From Candidatus Melainabacteria bacterium (GTDB lineage: Bacteria > Cyanobacteriota > Vampirovibrionia > Obscuribacterales > Obscuribacteraceae): a stretch of 64,000 nt of DNA. A model generated the notes under the pieces. That model saw nothing but the letters and a program-made list of their open reading frames with translations, searched no databases and had not been told where the DNA came from. Below are positions 19,233 through 25,730 of this stretch, one piece after another; position 1 is the first letter of the stretch; each line of letters starts with the position of its first letter. A program made the position numbers and the translations under genes. The stretch is from assembly GCA_016699165.1 (NCBI GenBank), contig CP064963.1:2790001-2854000 (forward strand), in the 5' to 3' direction.

Positions 19233-19964
19233 ATGATGAAGCATCCAGTTTCTAGAATTTTATGTTTAACTTTCGCCGCAACCGTATTTGGGCAGCAGCC
19301 ACTACATGCAGTGGCTGACCTGGATCTGGGTGATGAAAGCGCTAAAACGGCACCTCCAATTCAAAAATCTACTGAGACTCAATCCAAAAAGATAGACCTA
19401 GAGCCAGATTTTATCGATCCTAGCGACACTCAACCCAAAGACGCATCGTCGGCAAGCAAAGAATATTTCTATTCGTTCACGCTGCCACTGCCTGCCGGAA
19501 ACGTGCTTCCAGTCTTACCCGACGGCGAAAAATTTACTCCGCCAGAACAGACTCCCATTAATCTGCCTCCTGTCGTTCCCATCGTGAAGAAATCTCTAGC
19601 ATGGCGAAACCATGCACTTCTCATGTTCACCACTACACCAGACCGATCGGTGATGTTCAAATCTTTTTCGCGTGGTGGCTCAGATCTCGTTACCGCTATA
19701 GTCAATCAGGGTGCTGATTTAAATTATCAAATAACGACAGACTACATCGCCGCCGGTCATTTACTTATTGAAGTGCCTGAGCAAATTTCAGAAAATAAAA
19801 AACCGATTTCTTTTGTTATAGCTTTCAGAATGAAAGACGATAACAATTCCGAACTCGGTTTGAAGGTATTATCTCCGGTATCAAAATACAGTTTGAATTT
19901 GGCTCAAAATTTTCTAGCCAAAGTCGAAAACCGCATCCAATCATCGCCCCAGAACACTTTCTAA
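19233..19964 (+). CDS. Secreted orphan protein (243 aa)
   Basis: The protein starts with a signal peptide (basic MMKHPVSR, hydrophobic core, then HAVA-D) and continues with a low-complexity acidic/proline linker (~30-75) and a C-terminal domain of alternating hydrophobics (HALLMFTTTPDRSVMFKSF; NYQITTDYIAAGHLLIEVP). I recognise no family. Upstream 271 bp hold no gene. It ends 11 bp before coaE, so the two probably share a transcript. Confidence 0.7.
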   Translation: MMKHPVSRILCLTFAATVFGQQPLHAVADLDLGDESAKTAPPIQKSTETQSKKIDLEPDFIDPSDTQPKDASSASKEYFYSFTLPLPAGNVLPVLPDGEKFTPPEQTPINLPPVVPIVKKSLAWRNHALLMFTTTPDRSVMFKSFSRGGSDLVTAIVNQGADLNYQITTDYIAAGHLLIEVPEQISENKKPISFVIAFRMKDDNNSELGLKVLSPVSKYSLNLAQNFLAKVENRIQSSPQNTF

Positions 19965-19975
19965 GGAGATTTTCT

Positions 19976-20587
19976 TTGTCTAAACCGTTCGTAATCGGAA
20001 TTACAGGCACCATCGGCTCGGGAAAATCAGCTGTGGGACACATTCTTGAAGATATTGGCGTCCCGGTTATTGATTCAGACAAAGTAGTGCACGAATTATT
20101 TGCTACAAACGTTGTTTTGAAAGATAGACTGGTTGCAGAGTTTGGGCCAACTGTACTTAGCGACGGCAGCTCGGGCATCGATAGAAAAGCGCTGGGGCGC
20201 ATAGTTTTTTCCGATCCAAAAGCCCGCGAACAATTGGAAGACATCGTCCATCCACTCACCATCGAAGCTTGCCTGCGCGAAGTGGCAAAATATTCTAACG
20301 AAGAAATTGTCGCCATCCTTGTTCCACTATTATTTGAAGCGGCTCCACATCTGGGTTACGACACCATTTGGGCGGTGACAACAAACGAAGAAACACTGAT
20401 AAAGCGTTTAATCACTCGCGACCACATGAGCGTTGATCAGGCTAAAGAGCGCCTTGCTGCCCAATTCTCGCAAGAGAAAAAAGCACAGGGTGCAAATAAC
20501 ATTATCGATAATTCTTCAACTCTCGAATACACTCGCGACCAGGTTGTGAGCCTGATTGATCAGCTAAAAAATCCACGCCATGCCTGA
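19976..20587 (+). CDS. coaE: Dephospho-CoA kinase
   Basis: The 203-residue kinase phosphorylates dephospho-CoA, the last step of coenzyme A synthesis. It shows the P-loop GTIGSGKSAV near the N terminus, DSDKVVHEL (substrate-binding Asp), and the lid region RLITRDHMSVDQAKERLAAQ followed by NNIIDNSSTL. The start is TTG at 19976, preceded by AAGGAG at the right spacing. The downstream gene overlaps its end by 8 bp, which suggests translational coupling. Confidence 0.95.
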   Translation: MSKPFVIGITGTIGSGKSAVGHILEDIGVPVIDSDKVVHELFATNVVLKDRLVAEFGPTVLSDGSSGIDRKALGRIVFSDPKAREQLEDIVHPLTIEACLREVAKYSNEEIVAILVPLLFEAAPHLGYDTIWAVTTNEETLIKRLITRDHMSVDQAKERLAAQFSQEKKAQGANNIIDNSSTLEYTRDQVVSLIDQLKNPRHA

Positions 20588-21344
20588 CGATTTGATCAAA
20601 CGTCCACGCCTACTATGGCAGACACACGCGAGGAAACACAATGCAGAACTGGCTAGAGTTCAAGTTTGGGATGTATTTTCTGAATTGTTCTTAGACACTT
20701 CCAGAAACGAAGAAGAAAAAGATTGGATGGCAGAATTGTTAGCCGATTCCCCATTCACCCTTGAAGAACTAGAGCACATACTAAGTCACGAAGTTAGTCC
20801 GGTTTGTTCTCCAAACCTATTTGAATGGCCTGGTGGTGAATGGCTAATGTTTGATCCGGATTGGCTTATAGAGCGATGTCTTGCCAGACAAAAGAAGAGG
20901 CCGTTCAAACAGCCAGCTCATCCCAGACAAAAGTCAATAATTGACAGATTTGTAGACACACTTGCAAATCTAAACTCAGAAACTTTACTCAGGAGAGTCG
21001 AACGCTTTCGTAATCGTTTTTCCTCTGATGAATCCGTTTCCGAATTGAAATTGATCGCTCGAGTAGAACATTACTCAACCGCTTGTTGTGGTCGTACTCA
21101 TGCAATGCGAGCAGGATTTGGCTGCCCTATGGTATTAAGAGGACATTTTCACGATTGCCGTTTGTATTTCGATGAGAATGAGAGTATCGAGCCTGGAGAA
21201 ACTAAACAGGTCGAAATAAGATTTCTTTGTCCGACCCTTGTTTATCCCAAAATCTCTCAAGAAATTCCTTACTATCTTTGGGAAGGAAAAGTCATTGGAC
21301 ATGTTGAAATTCTGTCGATTGATGTGACAAGAAAAGAACTCTAA
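20580..21344 (+). CDS. DUF7079-like domain fused to an EF-Tu domain 3-like barrel
   Basis: Residues ~1-105 resemble DUF7079: VWDVFSELFLDT, SPFTLEELEHILSHEVSPVC and NLFEWPGGEWLMFDPDWL follow that family's pattern as I recall it. Residues ~165-254 look like the C-terminal beta-barrel of EF-Tu-like proteins: GHFHDCRLYFDENESIEPG, VEIRFLCPTLVYPKI and LWEGKVIGHVEILSI. There is no GTPase domain. This barrel also occurs alone in small bacterial proteins of unknown role. The gene overlaps coaE by 8 bp. Function unknown; a toxin/immunity or translation-related role would be a guess. Confidence 0.78.
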   Translation: MPDDLIKRPRLLWQTHARKHNAELARVQVWDVFSELFLDTSRNEEEKDWMAELLADSPFTLEELEHILSHEVSPVCSPNLFEWPGGEWLMFDPDWLIERCLARQKKRPFKQPAHPRQKSIIDRFVDTLANLNSETLLRRVERFRNRFSSDESVSELKLIARVEHYSTACCGRTHAMRAGFGCPMVLRGHFHDCRLYFDENESIEPGETKQVEIRFLCPTLVYPKISQEIPYYLWEGKVIGHVEILSIDVTRKEL

Positions 21345-21393
21345 AGACTGAGTCTCTTATAAATTCGAAGGGTCTTTTTTGTCAGGCAGAATT

Positions 21394-21417
21394 GGTTGAC
21401 TTAATCAACTATTTTTT
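21394..21417 (+). terminator. Intrinsic terminator after the coaE operon
   Basis: GGTTGA pairs with TCAACT (one G-U) around CTTAA and is followed by ATTTTTT. Confidence 0.65.
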
Positions 21418-21459
21418 CGCGACCGATTTTGAGTAAAAATCAGTGTTTCAAGACCTCAA

Positions 21460-21484
21460 AATTAGTTGCCAAAAGCAACTAATT
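21460..21484. repeat. Perfect 10-bp-arm hairpin AATTAGTTGC / GCAACTAATT
   Basis: The arms enclose CAAAA. A smaller GATTTT/AAAATC hairpin lies just upstream at 21425-21441. They sit in the 499-bp non-coding stretch between the coaE operon and the gene at 21844, with TGCGCTAA (21524-21531) downstream. A regulatory site or second terminator are both possible. Confidence 0.55.
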
Positions 21485-21761
21485 CCAACTCAATTTTTTG
21501 ACCTATGAAACAGCTGTGAGATCTGCGCTAACCGCCACATTAAATGAGTTCGCGCGAGCTTCACTAAGTCTCTTAATATTAAATACAGGGGAAAAGAGCC
21601 TATTTAATCCTCAGAAGCCCCATTTAGATTAAACGCCTCTTACCTTTCTTGAGTGTTTGATCTAGTGTGAATTATCTTCTTCATTCAACACCAGGTAACT
21701 ACACCTAACTCTCACTAACTAGTCATCTCCGGTCTTTCGACATTCTCAATTCGAGGAACGG

Positions 21762-21825
21762 GGTTGCTGGCGTGCGTGTAGAAGATATTTCTCTCAACCA
21801 GTCTCTTGCTTGCAGGAGACTTTTT
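21762..21825 (+). promoter_or_regulatory. Leader with terminator-like hairpin just before the start codon (possible attenuator)
   Basis: GGTTG (21762-21766) can pair with CAACC (21795-21799). Immediately after, AGTCTC (21800-21805) pairs with GAGACT (21816-21821), followed by a T5 run ending at 21825, only 18 bp before the ATG at 21844. The ribosome binding site AAGGTG comes right after. A terminator inside a leader suggests transcription attenuation; no known riboswitch fold was recognised. Confidence 0.5.
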
Positions 21826-21843
21826 AACTCATGAAGGTGAACT

Positions 21844-22932
21844 ATGAAAACTACACAGTCTAAAGGGATGCGTGGTCAGTGCGACTTGTTCCGCTGGTTC
21901 CGCACCACAGTAAGCGTACAACTCGTCGACCTACCTGCACAAAGTGTCTCAACGGCACGCTTCAATTCCACTATCCGGGCGGTTCAGAGGTTGTTGCAGT
22001 CTGGTTGGACGCTTGAAATGTCTGGCGAAAATTCTCCGGCAGACAAAGCGGGCGTCGACTTCGTTTGGGCAAACAAGCGCCTTGGCGTTTGGTTCCCTCT
22101 CGATACGACGTACAAAGACAAGGTCGGCACGCCGTCCTTGATTCACTTGGTCAAACTGGCTGATGCTAACGACATCGTCGGTGGTCGTCTTTCGTTCCAA
22201 GCGAACATCTCATTTCTGGAGCTGCTTGTTCAGCTCGCACAGAAACCTGCTGTTCTGCGCTTTGACGAGCTGCCTCCTCCAGAAATGGCGGCGGTCGCGA
22301 ATCTTCGTCAATCGCTCGAGTCCTTCAAGACTCGGCTTACGAACATCGGCGCACGACCTGGAAAGACCGAGTTCCTGGAGTGGGCGCACTACATGACTGG
22401 TGCGATCTGCTACCAGGGCAAGGCAGACACCGGTCGATTCAACGTCGACCAGGGTCTGATCGACTACGCAATCGGCGAAGCCGTCAAGGCTTTTCTGAAC
22501 GCCAGGAAGGGCGGTTGTCCGGATTTCGACCGTGGCTCCTTCCAGCGTGGTAAGCACATCTCGTACTCCGAGACAGCTGACACTCTTCACGTCAGCGACC
22601 CAGCCAATCCCATTTGGCCGGGAATTCGCGATCGCGTTCAGCAGGCATTCGACAGAGAATACGCCGCGCTGGTCAAGATCGAGAATGGTGGCATGCAACT
22701 CCTCCTCATCGCAAAGCAGATGTTTTCTGCTCAGGGAGCGAGCTGGGTGATTCACCACATCCTCGACGTTATCGAGGCGAAGTCGGACGGGCGTAACTTC
22801 AACGTCCAGCCGAAGATGTTGGTTCAGGAGGCTGCAGTGGCTGCTGTGCGCGTGACTCCGGTCCGCTCACGAGCAGTGAACGCGACTCTCTTCGCACCTC
22901 TTGCGGAGAAGTATCGCGTCGCCGCAAGGTAG
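21844..22932 (+). CDS. Orphan protein (362 aa), GC-rich codons
   Basis: I do not recognise a family. The start is supported by GAAGGTGA 7 bp before the ATG. The protein is soluble with no signal peptide or membrane helix. Visible blocks are RFNSTIRAVQRLLQSGWTLE, AGVDFVWANKRLGVWFPLD, a leucine-rich helical region (FLELLVQLAQKPAVLRF) and KIENGGMQLLLIAKQMF. Codons are strongly C/G-ending, unlike the coaE operon upstream and the ATPase downstream. It sits behind the attenuator-like leader and ends with a strong terminator, so it is a self-contained regulated unit. Confidence 0.78.
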   Translation: MKTTQSKGMRGQCDLFRWFRTTVSVQLVDLPAQSVSTARFNSTIRAVQRLLQSGWTLEMSGENSPADKAGVDFVWANKRLGVWFPLDTTYKDKVGTPSLIHLVKLADANDIVGGRLSFQANISFLELLVQLAQKPAVLRFDELPPPEMAAVANLRQSLESFKTRLTNIGARPGKTEFLEWAHYMTGAICYQGKADTGRFNVDQGLIDYAIGEAVKAFLNARKGGCPDFDRGSFQRGKHISYSETADTLHVSDPANPIWPGIRDRVQQAFDREYAALVKIENGGMQLLLIAKQMFSAQGASWVIHHILDVIEAKSDGRNFNVQPKMLVQEAAVAAVRVTPVRSRAVNATLFAPLAEKYRVAAR

Positions 22933-22956
22933 CTACAGCACCTTGAACTCGAACGA

Positions 22957-22996
22957 AAGGGCGCATCGGGAAACCGGTGCGTCCTTCTCGTTTTTT
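22957..22996 (+). terminator. Strong intrinsic terminator
   Basis: AAGGGCGCATCGG pairs with CCGGTGCGTCCTT (G-U pairs) around GAAA, a GNRA tetraloop, then TCTCGTTTTTT. Confidence 0.88.
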
Positions 22997-23000
22997 CCTA

Positions 23001-23093
23001 ATCGCTAGGCTCAAACAAGCTTTAGGTGCCCACTTCAAGGGGGGCACGCGCTTCTGTCATTTCGACAGGGAGGCGAGAGCCCTTGGTTTTCGC
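23001..23093 (+). repeat. 93-bp structured direct repeat, copy 1
   Basis: Identical to 23310-23402 except for two A/G changes. It can fold into consecutive hairpins: GCTC/(A)AGC, GTGCCC...GGGCAC, CTGTC...GACAG and GGC-GAGA-GCC with a GNRA loop. It lies between a terminator and the tiny gene at 23125, 22 bp before that gene's ribosome binding site. It resembles REP-like interspersed palindromic elements, or a structured leader. Confidence 0.85.
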
Positions 23094-23124
23094 ACTACTT
23101 CAACCAACTCTAACGGAGGTCATC

Positions 23125-23244
23125 ATGACCGATCAGACGAAACTTGCTCCCGAGCTCGACTATGACGTAGACGCATCCGGACTCTTCTTCGGAAGACTCC
23201 TGTTGCCCATCCTGCGTCTCTTCGGTCTTCGGATCAAGGACTAG
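23125..23244 (+). CDS. Tiny orphan protein (39 aa)
   Basis: The ATG at 23125 follows GGAGGT by 4 bp. The product, MTDQTKLAPELDYDVDAS and a hydrophobic/basic tail FFGRLLLPILRLFGLRIKD, is an acidic head plus amphipathic or short membrane-associating helix. It has the C/G-ending codon style of its neighbours and its own hairpin after the stop, which supports it being a real gene despite its size. No family recognised. Confidence 0.6.
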   Translation: MTDQTKLAPELDYDVDASGLFFGRLLLPILRLFGLRIKD

Positions 23245-23250
23245 ACTGGT

Positions 23251-23280
23251 CGAGACGGGGGGGCTTGCTCTCCCGTCTCG
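23251..23280 (+). terminator. Hairpin after the 39-aa gene
   Basis: CGAGACGGG pairs with CCCGTCTCG around GGGGCTTGCTCT. No T-run follows, so it may stabilise RNA rather than terminate. Confidence 0.55.
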
Positions 23281-23309
23281 CCGGACTTGGTTGCATCAAA
23301 CATTCAAAA

Positions 23310-23402
23310 ATCGCTAGGCTCAAACGAGCTTTAGGTGCCCACTTCAAGGGGGGCACGCGCTTCTGTCGTTTCGACAGGGAGGCGAGAGCCCTTGGTTTTC
23401 GC
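23310..23402 (+). repeat. 93-bp structured direct repeat, copy 2
   Basis: Second copy of 23001-23093, 309 bp further on and in the same position relative to the next small gene. The two differences fall in stems: CAAACGAGC versus CAAACAAGC and CTGTCGTTT versus CTGTCATTT. Copy 2 makes the better pairs (GCTC/GAGC and CTGTCG/CGACAG), so copy 1 may be decaying. Confidence 0.85.
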
Positions 23403-23429
23403 GCATCTTCAACAGATGGAGTACCTACC

Positions 23430-23708
23430 ATGTGCAAAAACGCTAAAAAGCGTCAAAGCAAATGCAAGTGCGTCATCCACGTAAGTGCTCTAACCGGGAC
23501 TTTCTCCGGGCTGGGCTATACCAGACACTTCGCGATTGTTCCACCGGGGACCAACTACTGGCCCCACACTGGAGACGCCAAGCTTTATCTTGCTGTTCTT
23601 TCAGGCAAGAAGGTCGGGCTCTGCAAGAGCGTGGAACAAGCGATGAAGGTTCTGCGTAAAGCCTATTACCAGAAAGGTCCCTGGAAAGAGGACGAACTGG
23701 ATGGCTGA
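23430..23708 (+). CDS. Small basic orphan protein (92 aa)
   Basis: The ATG at 23430 follows GGAG by 10 bp; the longer open frame upstream runs through the structured repeat and is not used. The product starts MCKNAKKRQSKCKC, a Cys/Lys-rich head that could bind metal or nucleic acid, and continues with a compact domain (GLGYTRHFAIVPPGTNYW; AKLYLAVLSGKKVGLC). No family recognised. Codons are of the C/G-ending type. Confidence 0.65.
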   Translation: MCKNAKKRQSKCKCVIHVSALTGTFSGLGYTRHFAIVPPGTNYWPHTGDAKLYLAVLSGKKVGLCKSVEQAMKVLRKAYYQKGPWKEDELDG

Positions 23709-23716
23709 CACGAATA

Positions 23717-23753
23717 GCTGAAGGGACGAGTAGCAATACTCGCTCCCTCCAGC
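23717..23753 (+). terminator. Hairpin after the 92-aa gene
   Basis: GGGACGAGTA pairs with TACTCG(C)TCCC around GCAA with one bulged base, extended by GCTG/CAGC outer pairs. The tail is not T-rich. Confidence 0.55.
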
Positions 23754-23851
23754 AACTACGTAAGTGGGCAGAGGTAAGCTCTCACTGGAGAGTTTACCTA
23801 TTCCTGCTTGCGATTTTCTCTCTAAGAAGAAACGCAACGAAAGGAAGAAAC

Positions 23852-24172
23852 ATGTTCTGGAAAGTCGCAAAGACCACCACAATGCATGCCACCGTCAAGC
23901 GCGTCGCCTTCTCGCATGAGTGTTCAGGCTACAAGGATGACGATTACTTGATACCAATGGAAAAAATTCAACGCTCGATGTTCAGCGTCTTGCTCACCAA
24001 TGCGTTAAACGAGGCTGTGATTCTCTACATCGACGCAAACCAGCATCCTGCAATGCGCCTCGTGAAGGAAGGAGATTCGCTCAAGTTCGAGCTGAATTCG
24101 CACTTCAAGCCGAGCGAGACGATTCAGGATTTCAGATGCGTGAACAGCATCGAAATCGTCGGTCCGTTCTAA
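23852..24172 (+). CDS. Orphan protein (106 aa)
   Basis: The ATG at 23852 follows GAAAGGAAG at good spacing. The soluble product (MFWKVAKTTTMHATVKRVAF ... MFSVLLTNALNEAVILYIDA) looks like a single small alpha/beta domain; no family recognised. C/G-ending codons and a strong terminator mark it as another independent unit of this set. Confidence 0.68.
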   Translation: MFWKVAKTTTMHATVKRVAFSHECSGYKDDDYLIPMEKIQRSMFSVLLTNALNEAVILYIDANQHPAMRLVKEGDSLKFELNSHFKPSETIQDFRCVNSIEIVGPF

Positions 24173-24186
24173 CATAGACTGGCAGC

Positions 24187-24224
24187 AGGTCTGGAGCGCA
24201 AATGCTCCGGACCTTCCATTTTTG
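24187..24224 (+). terminator. Intrinsic terminator after the 106-aa gene
   Basis: AGGTCTGGAGC pairs with GCTCCGGACCT (one G-U) around GCAAAT, followed by TCCATTTTTG. Confidence 0.8.
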
Positions 24225-24249
24225 TGGCATATTTACTACTTTCTATAAT
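24222..24249 (+). promoter_or_regulatory. Candidate promoter ahead of the 23-bp repeat array
   Basis: TTGTGG (24222-24227), 16-bp spacer and a perfect TATAAT (24244-24249). A transcript from here would contain the hairpin at 24258-24278 and the whole repeat array before reaching the ATPase start. Confidence 0.45.
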
Positions 24250-24257
24250 AAATAACA

Positions 24258-24278
24258 AAACCGCACCGGAGGCGGTTT
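24258..24278 (+). repeat. AAACCGC / GCGGTTT hairpin next to the array
   Basis: Perfect 7-bp arms around ACCGGAG bases. Its arm AAAACCGC matches the variant core of the last array unit, so it may be an inverted pair of the same binding site. Confidence 0.55.
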
Positions 24279-24301
24279 CTCGCAAAGGCTCAATTTTTAA
24301 T

Positions 24302-24485
24302 TTGCAAAAACGCGGGCTCGATATTTATAAAAACGCGGCTATTGTTTTTATAATAACGCGGAGATATAATTTATAATAACGCGGTCTACTTTTTTATAAA
24401 AACGCGGGGCATTCACTAACAAAGAGGCGACAAGTTTAATGATAAAAACGCGGAGATATAATTTATAAAACCGCGACCATATCAA
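24302..24485 (+). repeat. Array of eight 23-bp iterated units (core TTATAAAAACGCGG)
   Basis: Cores start at 24302, 24325, 24348, 24371, 24394, 24417, 24440 and 24463, exactly 23 bp apart. The 14-bp core is TTATAAAAACGCGG or TTATAATAACGCGG; unit 1 begins TTGC, unit 7 TGAT, unit 8 has ACCGCG and unit 6 (TAACAAAGAGGCGA) is degenerate but in phase. The 9-bp spacers vary, though units 3 and 7 both have AGATATAAT, a trace of duplication. The array ends 8 bp before the ATG of the DUF4143-type ATPase. It resembles plasmid-type iterons or a multi-site operator. It is not a CRISPR: units are too short and spacers are 9 bp. Confidence 0.92.
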
Positions 24486-24493
24486 TAATTCAA

Positions 24494-25729
24494 ATGAGTA
24501 AACTGTTTTCCCGATGGCAAAAAAAAATTATAACGTCTGCACTTAAAAGTAGACGCGTTCTGCTTTTGAATGGCCCGAGGCAGTGCGGAAAAACGACTTT
24601 AGCGAAAGAACTAGTTTCAACTCAAACAGCTTATCGAACTCTAGACGACCTGAGTATCAGAGAATTAGCGCAGAATGATCCTCGCCAGTTTGTAGAACAC
24701 GATTTTCAGACATTAGTTATTGATGAAATTCAGCGTGTTCCCGATCTACTTTCTTCCATAAAAATGAAGGTTGATGAAGACACCCGCCCCGGGCAGTTTT
24801 TACTCACCGGCTCCGCCAATATTCAAACCCTGCCCAATGTCACTGAATCAATGGCAGGAAGAATCAGAAAGCTGCGGCTGCGACCTCTGACACAAGGGGA
24901 AATCTTACAAGCTAAACCTACATTCTTAAATAAAGCCTTTGAAATGAAACTTTCAAACAATCTGAAAAATGATTTCACACGCTCAAATATAATGGGTTTT
25001 GCTATGCGCGGCGGCTTTCCAGAAGTGTTTGATTTGGATTCTAAACAACGCAAAAGCTGGCATCGCGATTACACGGATGCATTACTCACGAGAGACCTAA
25101 GTGACATAACCCGCATTAATAGACAAGATTCTCTTCGTCAACTTTTAGATGTTTTGGCAGCTTGGTCAAGCAAGCAAATGCAAATTTCAAATATTGGAAG
25201 TGGACTTTCAATTACCCGACCTACAGTTGAATCTTACATAAATGCTCTTGAAACCTTGTTCTTGATAGAGCGAGTGAAATCCTGGACTAAGACAGATTAT
25301 GACAGAGTTGGAAAACATCCCAAAATATTTATGACCGATTCTGGTTTGATGGCGTCTACACTAGGATGGAGAGAAGAACAAGTTTCTCTAGATCCTGACC
25401 GCATTGGAAAGCTTTTCGAAACTTTTATCTTTAACGAACTAGCAGCCCAAATAGATGCTTCAGAAGATGAATACACTCTCTTCCATTATCGTGACAGAGA
25501 ACAACGAGAGATTGATTTTCTTGTCGAACGTGATGATGGAGCACTTTTAGGAATTGAAATTAAGTCGGGATCTGCCGTTAAACGTGAGCACTTTAAGCAT
25601 CTTCAATGGTTTAAGGAAAACCTAGCTGGCAAGACGCCTTTCATTGGAATCGTTCTCTACTCTGGTAACACATCTGGGTCAATGGGTGACGGAATGTGGG
25701 CAATTCCAATTGGATCACTTTGGGCCTAA
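24494..25729 (+). CDS. DUF4143-type AAA ATPase with PD-(D/E)XK-like C terminus
   Basis: The 411-residue protein has Walker A GPRQCGKTT (27-35), Walker B LVIDEIQRVP (74-83) and sensor LLTGSAN (103-109), then the region typical of AAA_14/DUF4143 proteins (GRIRKLRLRPLTQGE; MRGGFPEVF). The C-terminal part holds EIDFLVE ... GIEIKSGSA with Asp 341, Glu 355 and Lys 357, the spacing of a PD-(D/E)XK nuclease fold. The family is common in bacteria and archaea, but its cellular task is not known. The ATG is 8 bp after the repeat array; no Shine-Dalgarno is visible. The next gene starts one base after the stop. AT-rich codons contrast with the upstream genes, fitting recent transfer. Confidence 0.9.
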   Translation: MSKLFSRWQKKIITSALKSRRVLLLNGPRQCGKTTLAKELVSTQTAYRTLDDLSIRELAQNDPRQFVEHDFQTLVIDEIQRVPDLLSSIKMKVDEDTRPGQFLLTGSANIQTLPNVTESMAGRIRKLRLRPLTQGEILQAKPTFLNKAFEMKLSNNLKNDFTRSNIMGFAMRGGFPEVFDLDSKQRKSWHRDYTDALLTRDLSDITRINRQDSLRQLLDVLAAWSSKQMQISNIGSGLSITRPTVESYINALETLFLIERVKSWTKTDYDRVGKHPKIFMTDSGLMASTLGWREEQVSLDPDRIGKLFETFIFNELAAQIDASEDEYTLFHYRDREQREIDFLVERDDGALLGIEIKSGSAVKREHFKHLQWFKENLAGKTPFIGIVLYSGNTSGSMGDGMWAIPIGSLWA

Positions 25730-25730
25730 T

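Noticed and set aside
23001..23402. Integron attC sites flanking small gene cassettes
   Set aside because: The 93-bp repeats lack the overall inverted symmetry and the RYYYAAC/GTTRRRY core sites, and no integrase gene is seen.
24302..24485. CRISPR array
   Set aside because: Repeat units are 14 bp with 9-bp spacers, far too short, and no cas gene is near.
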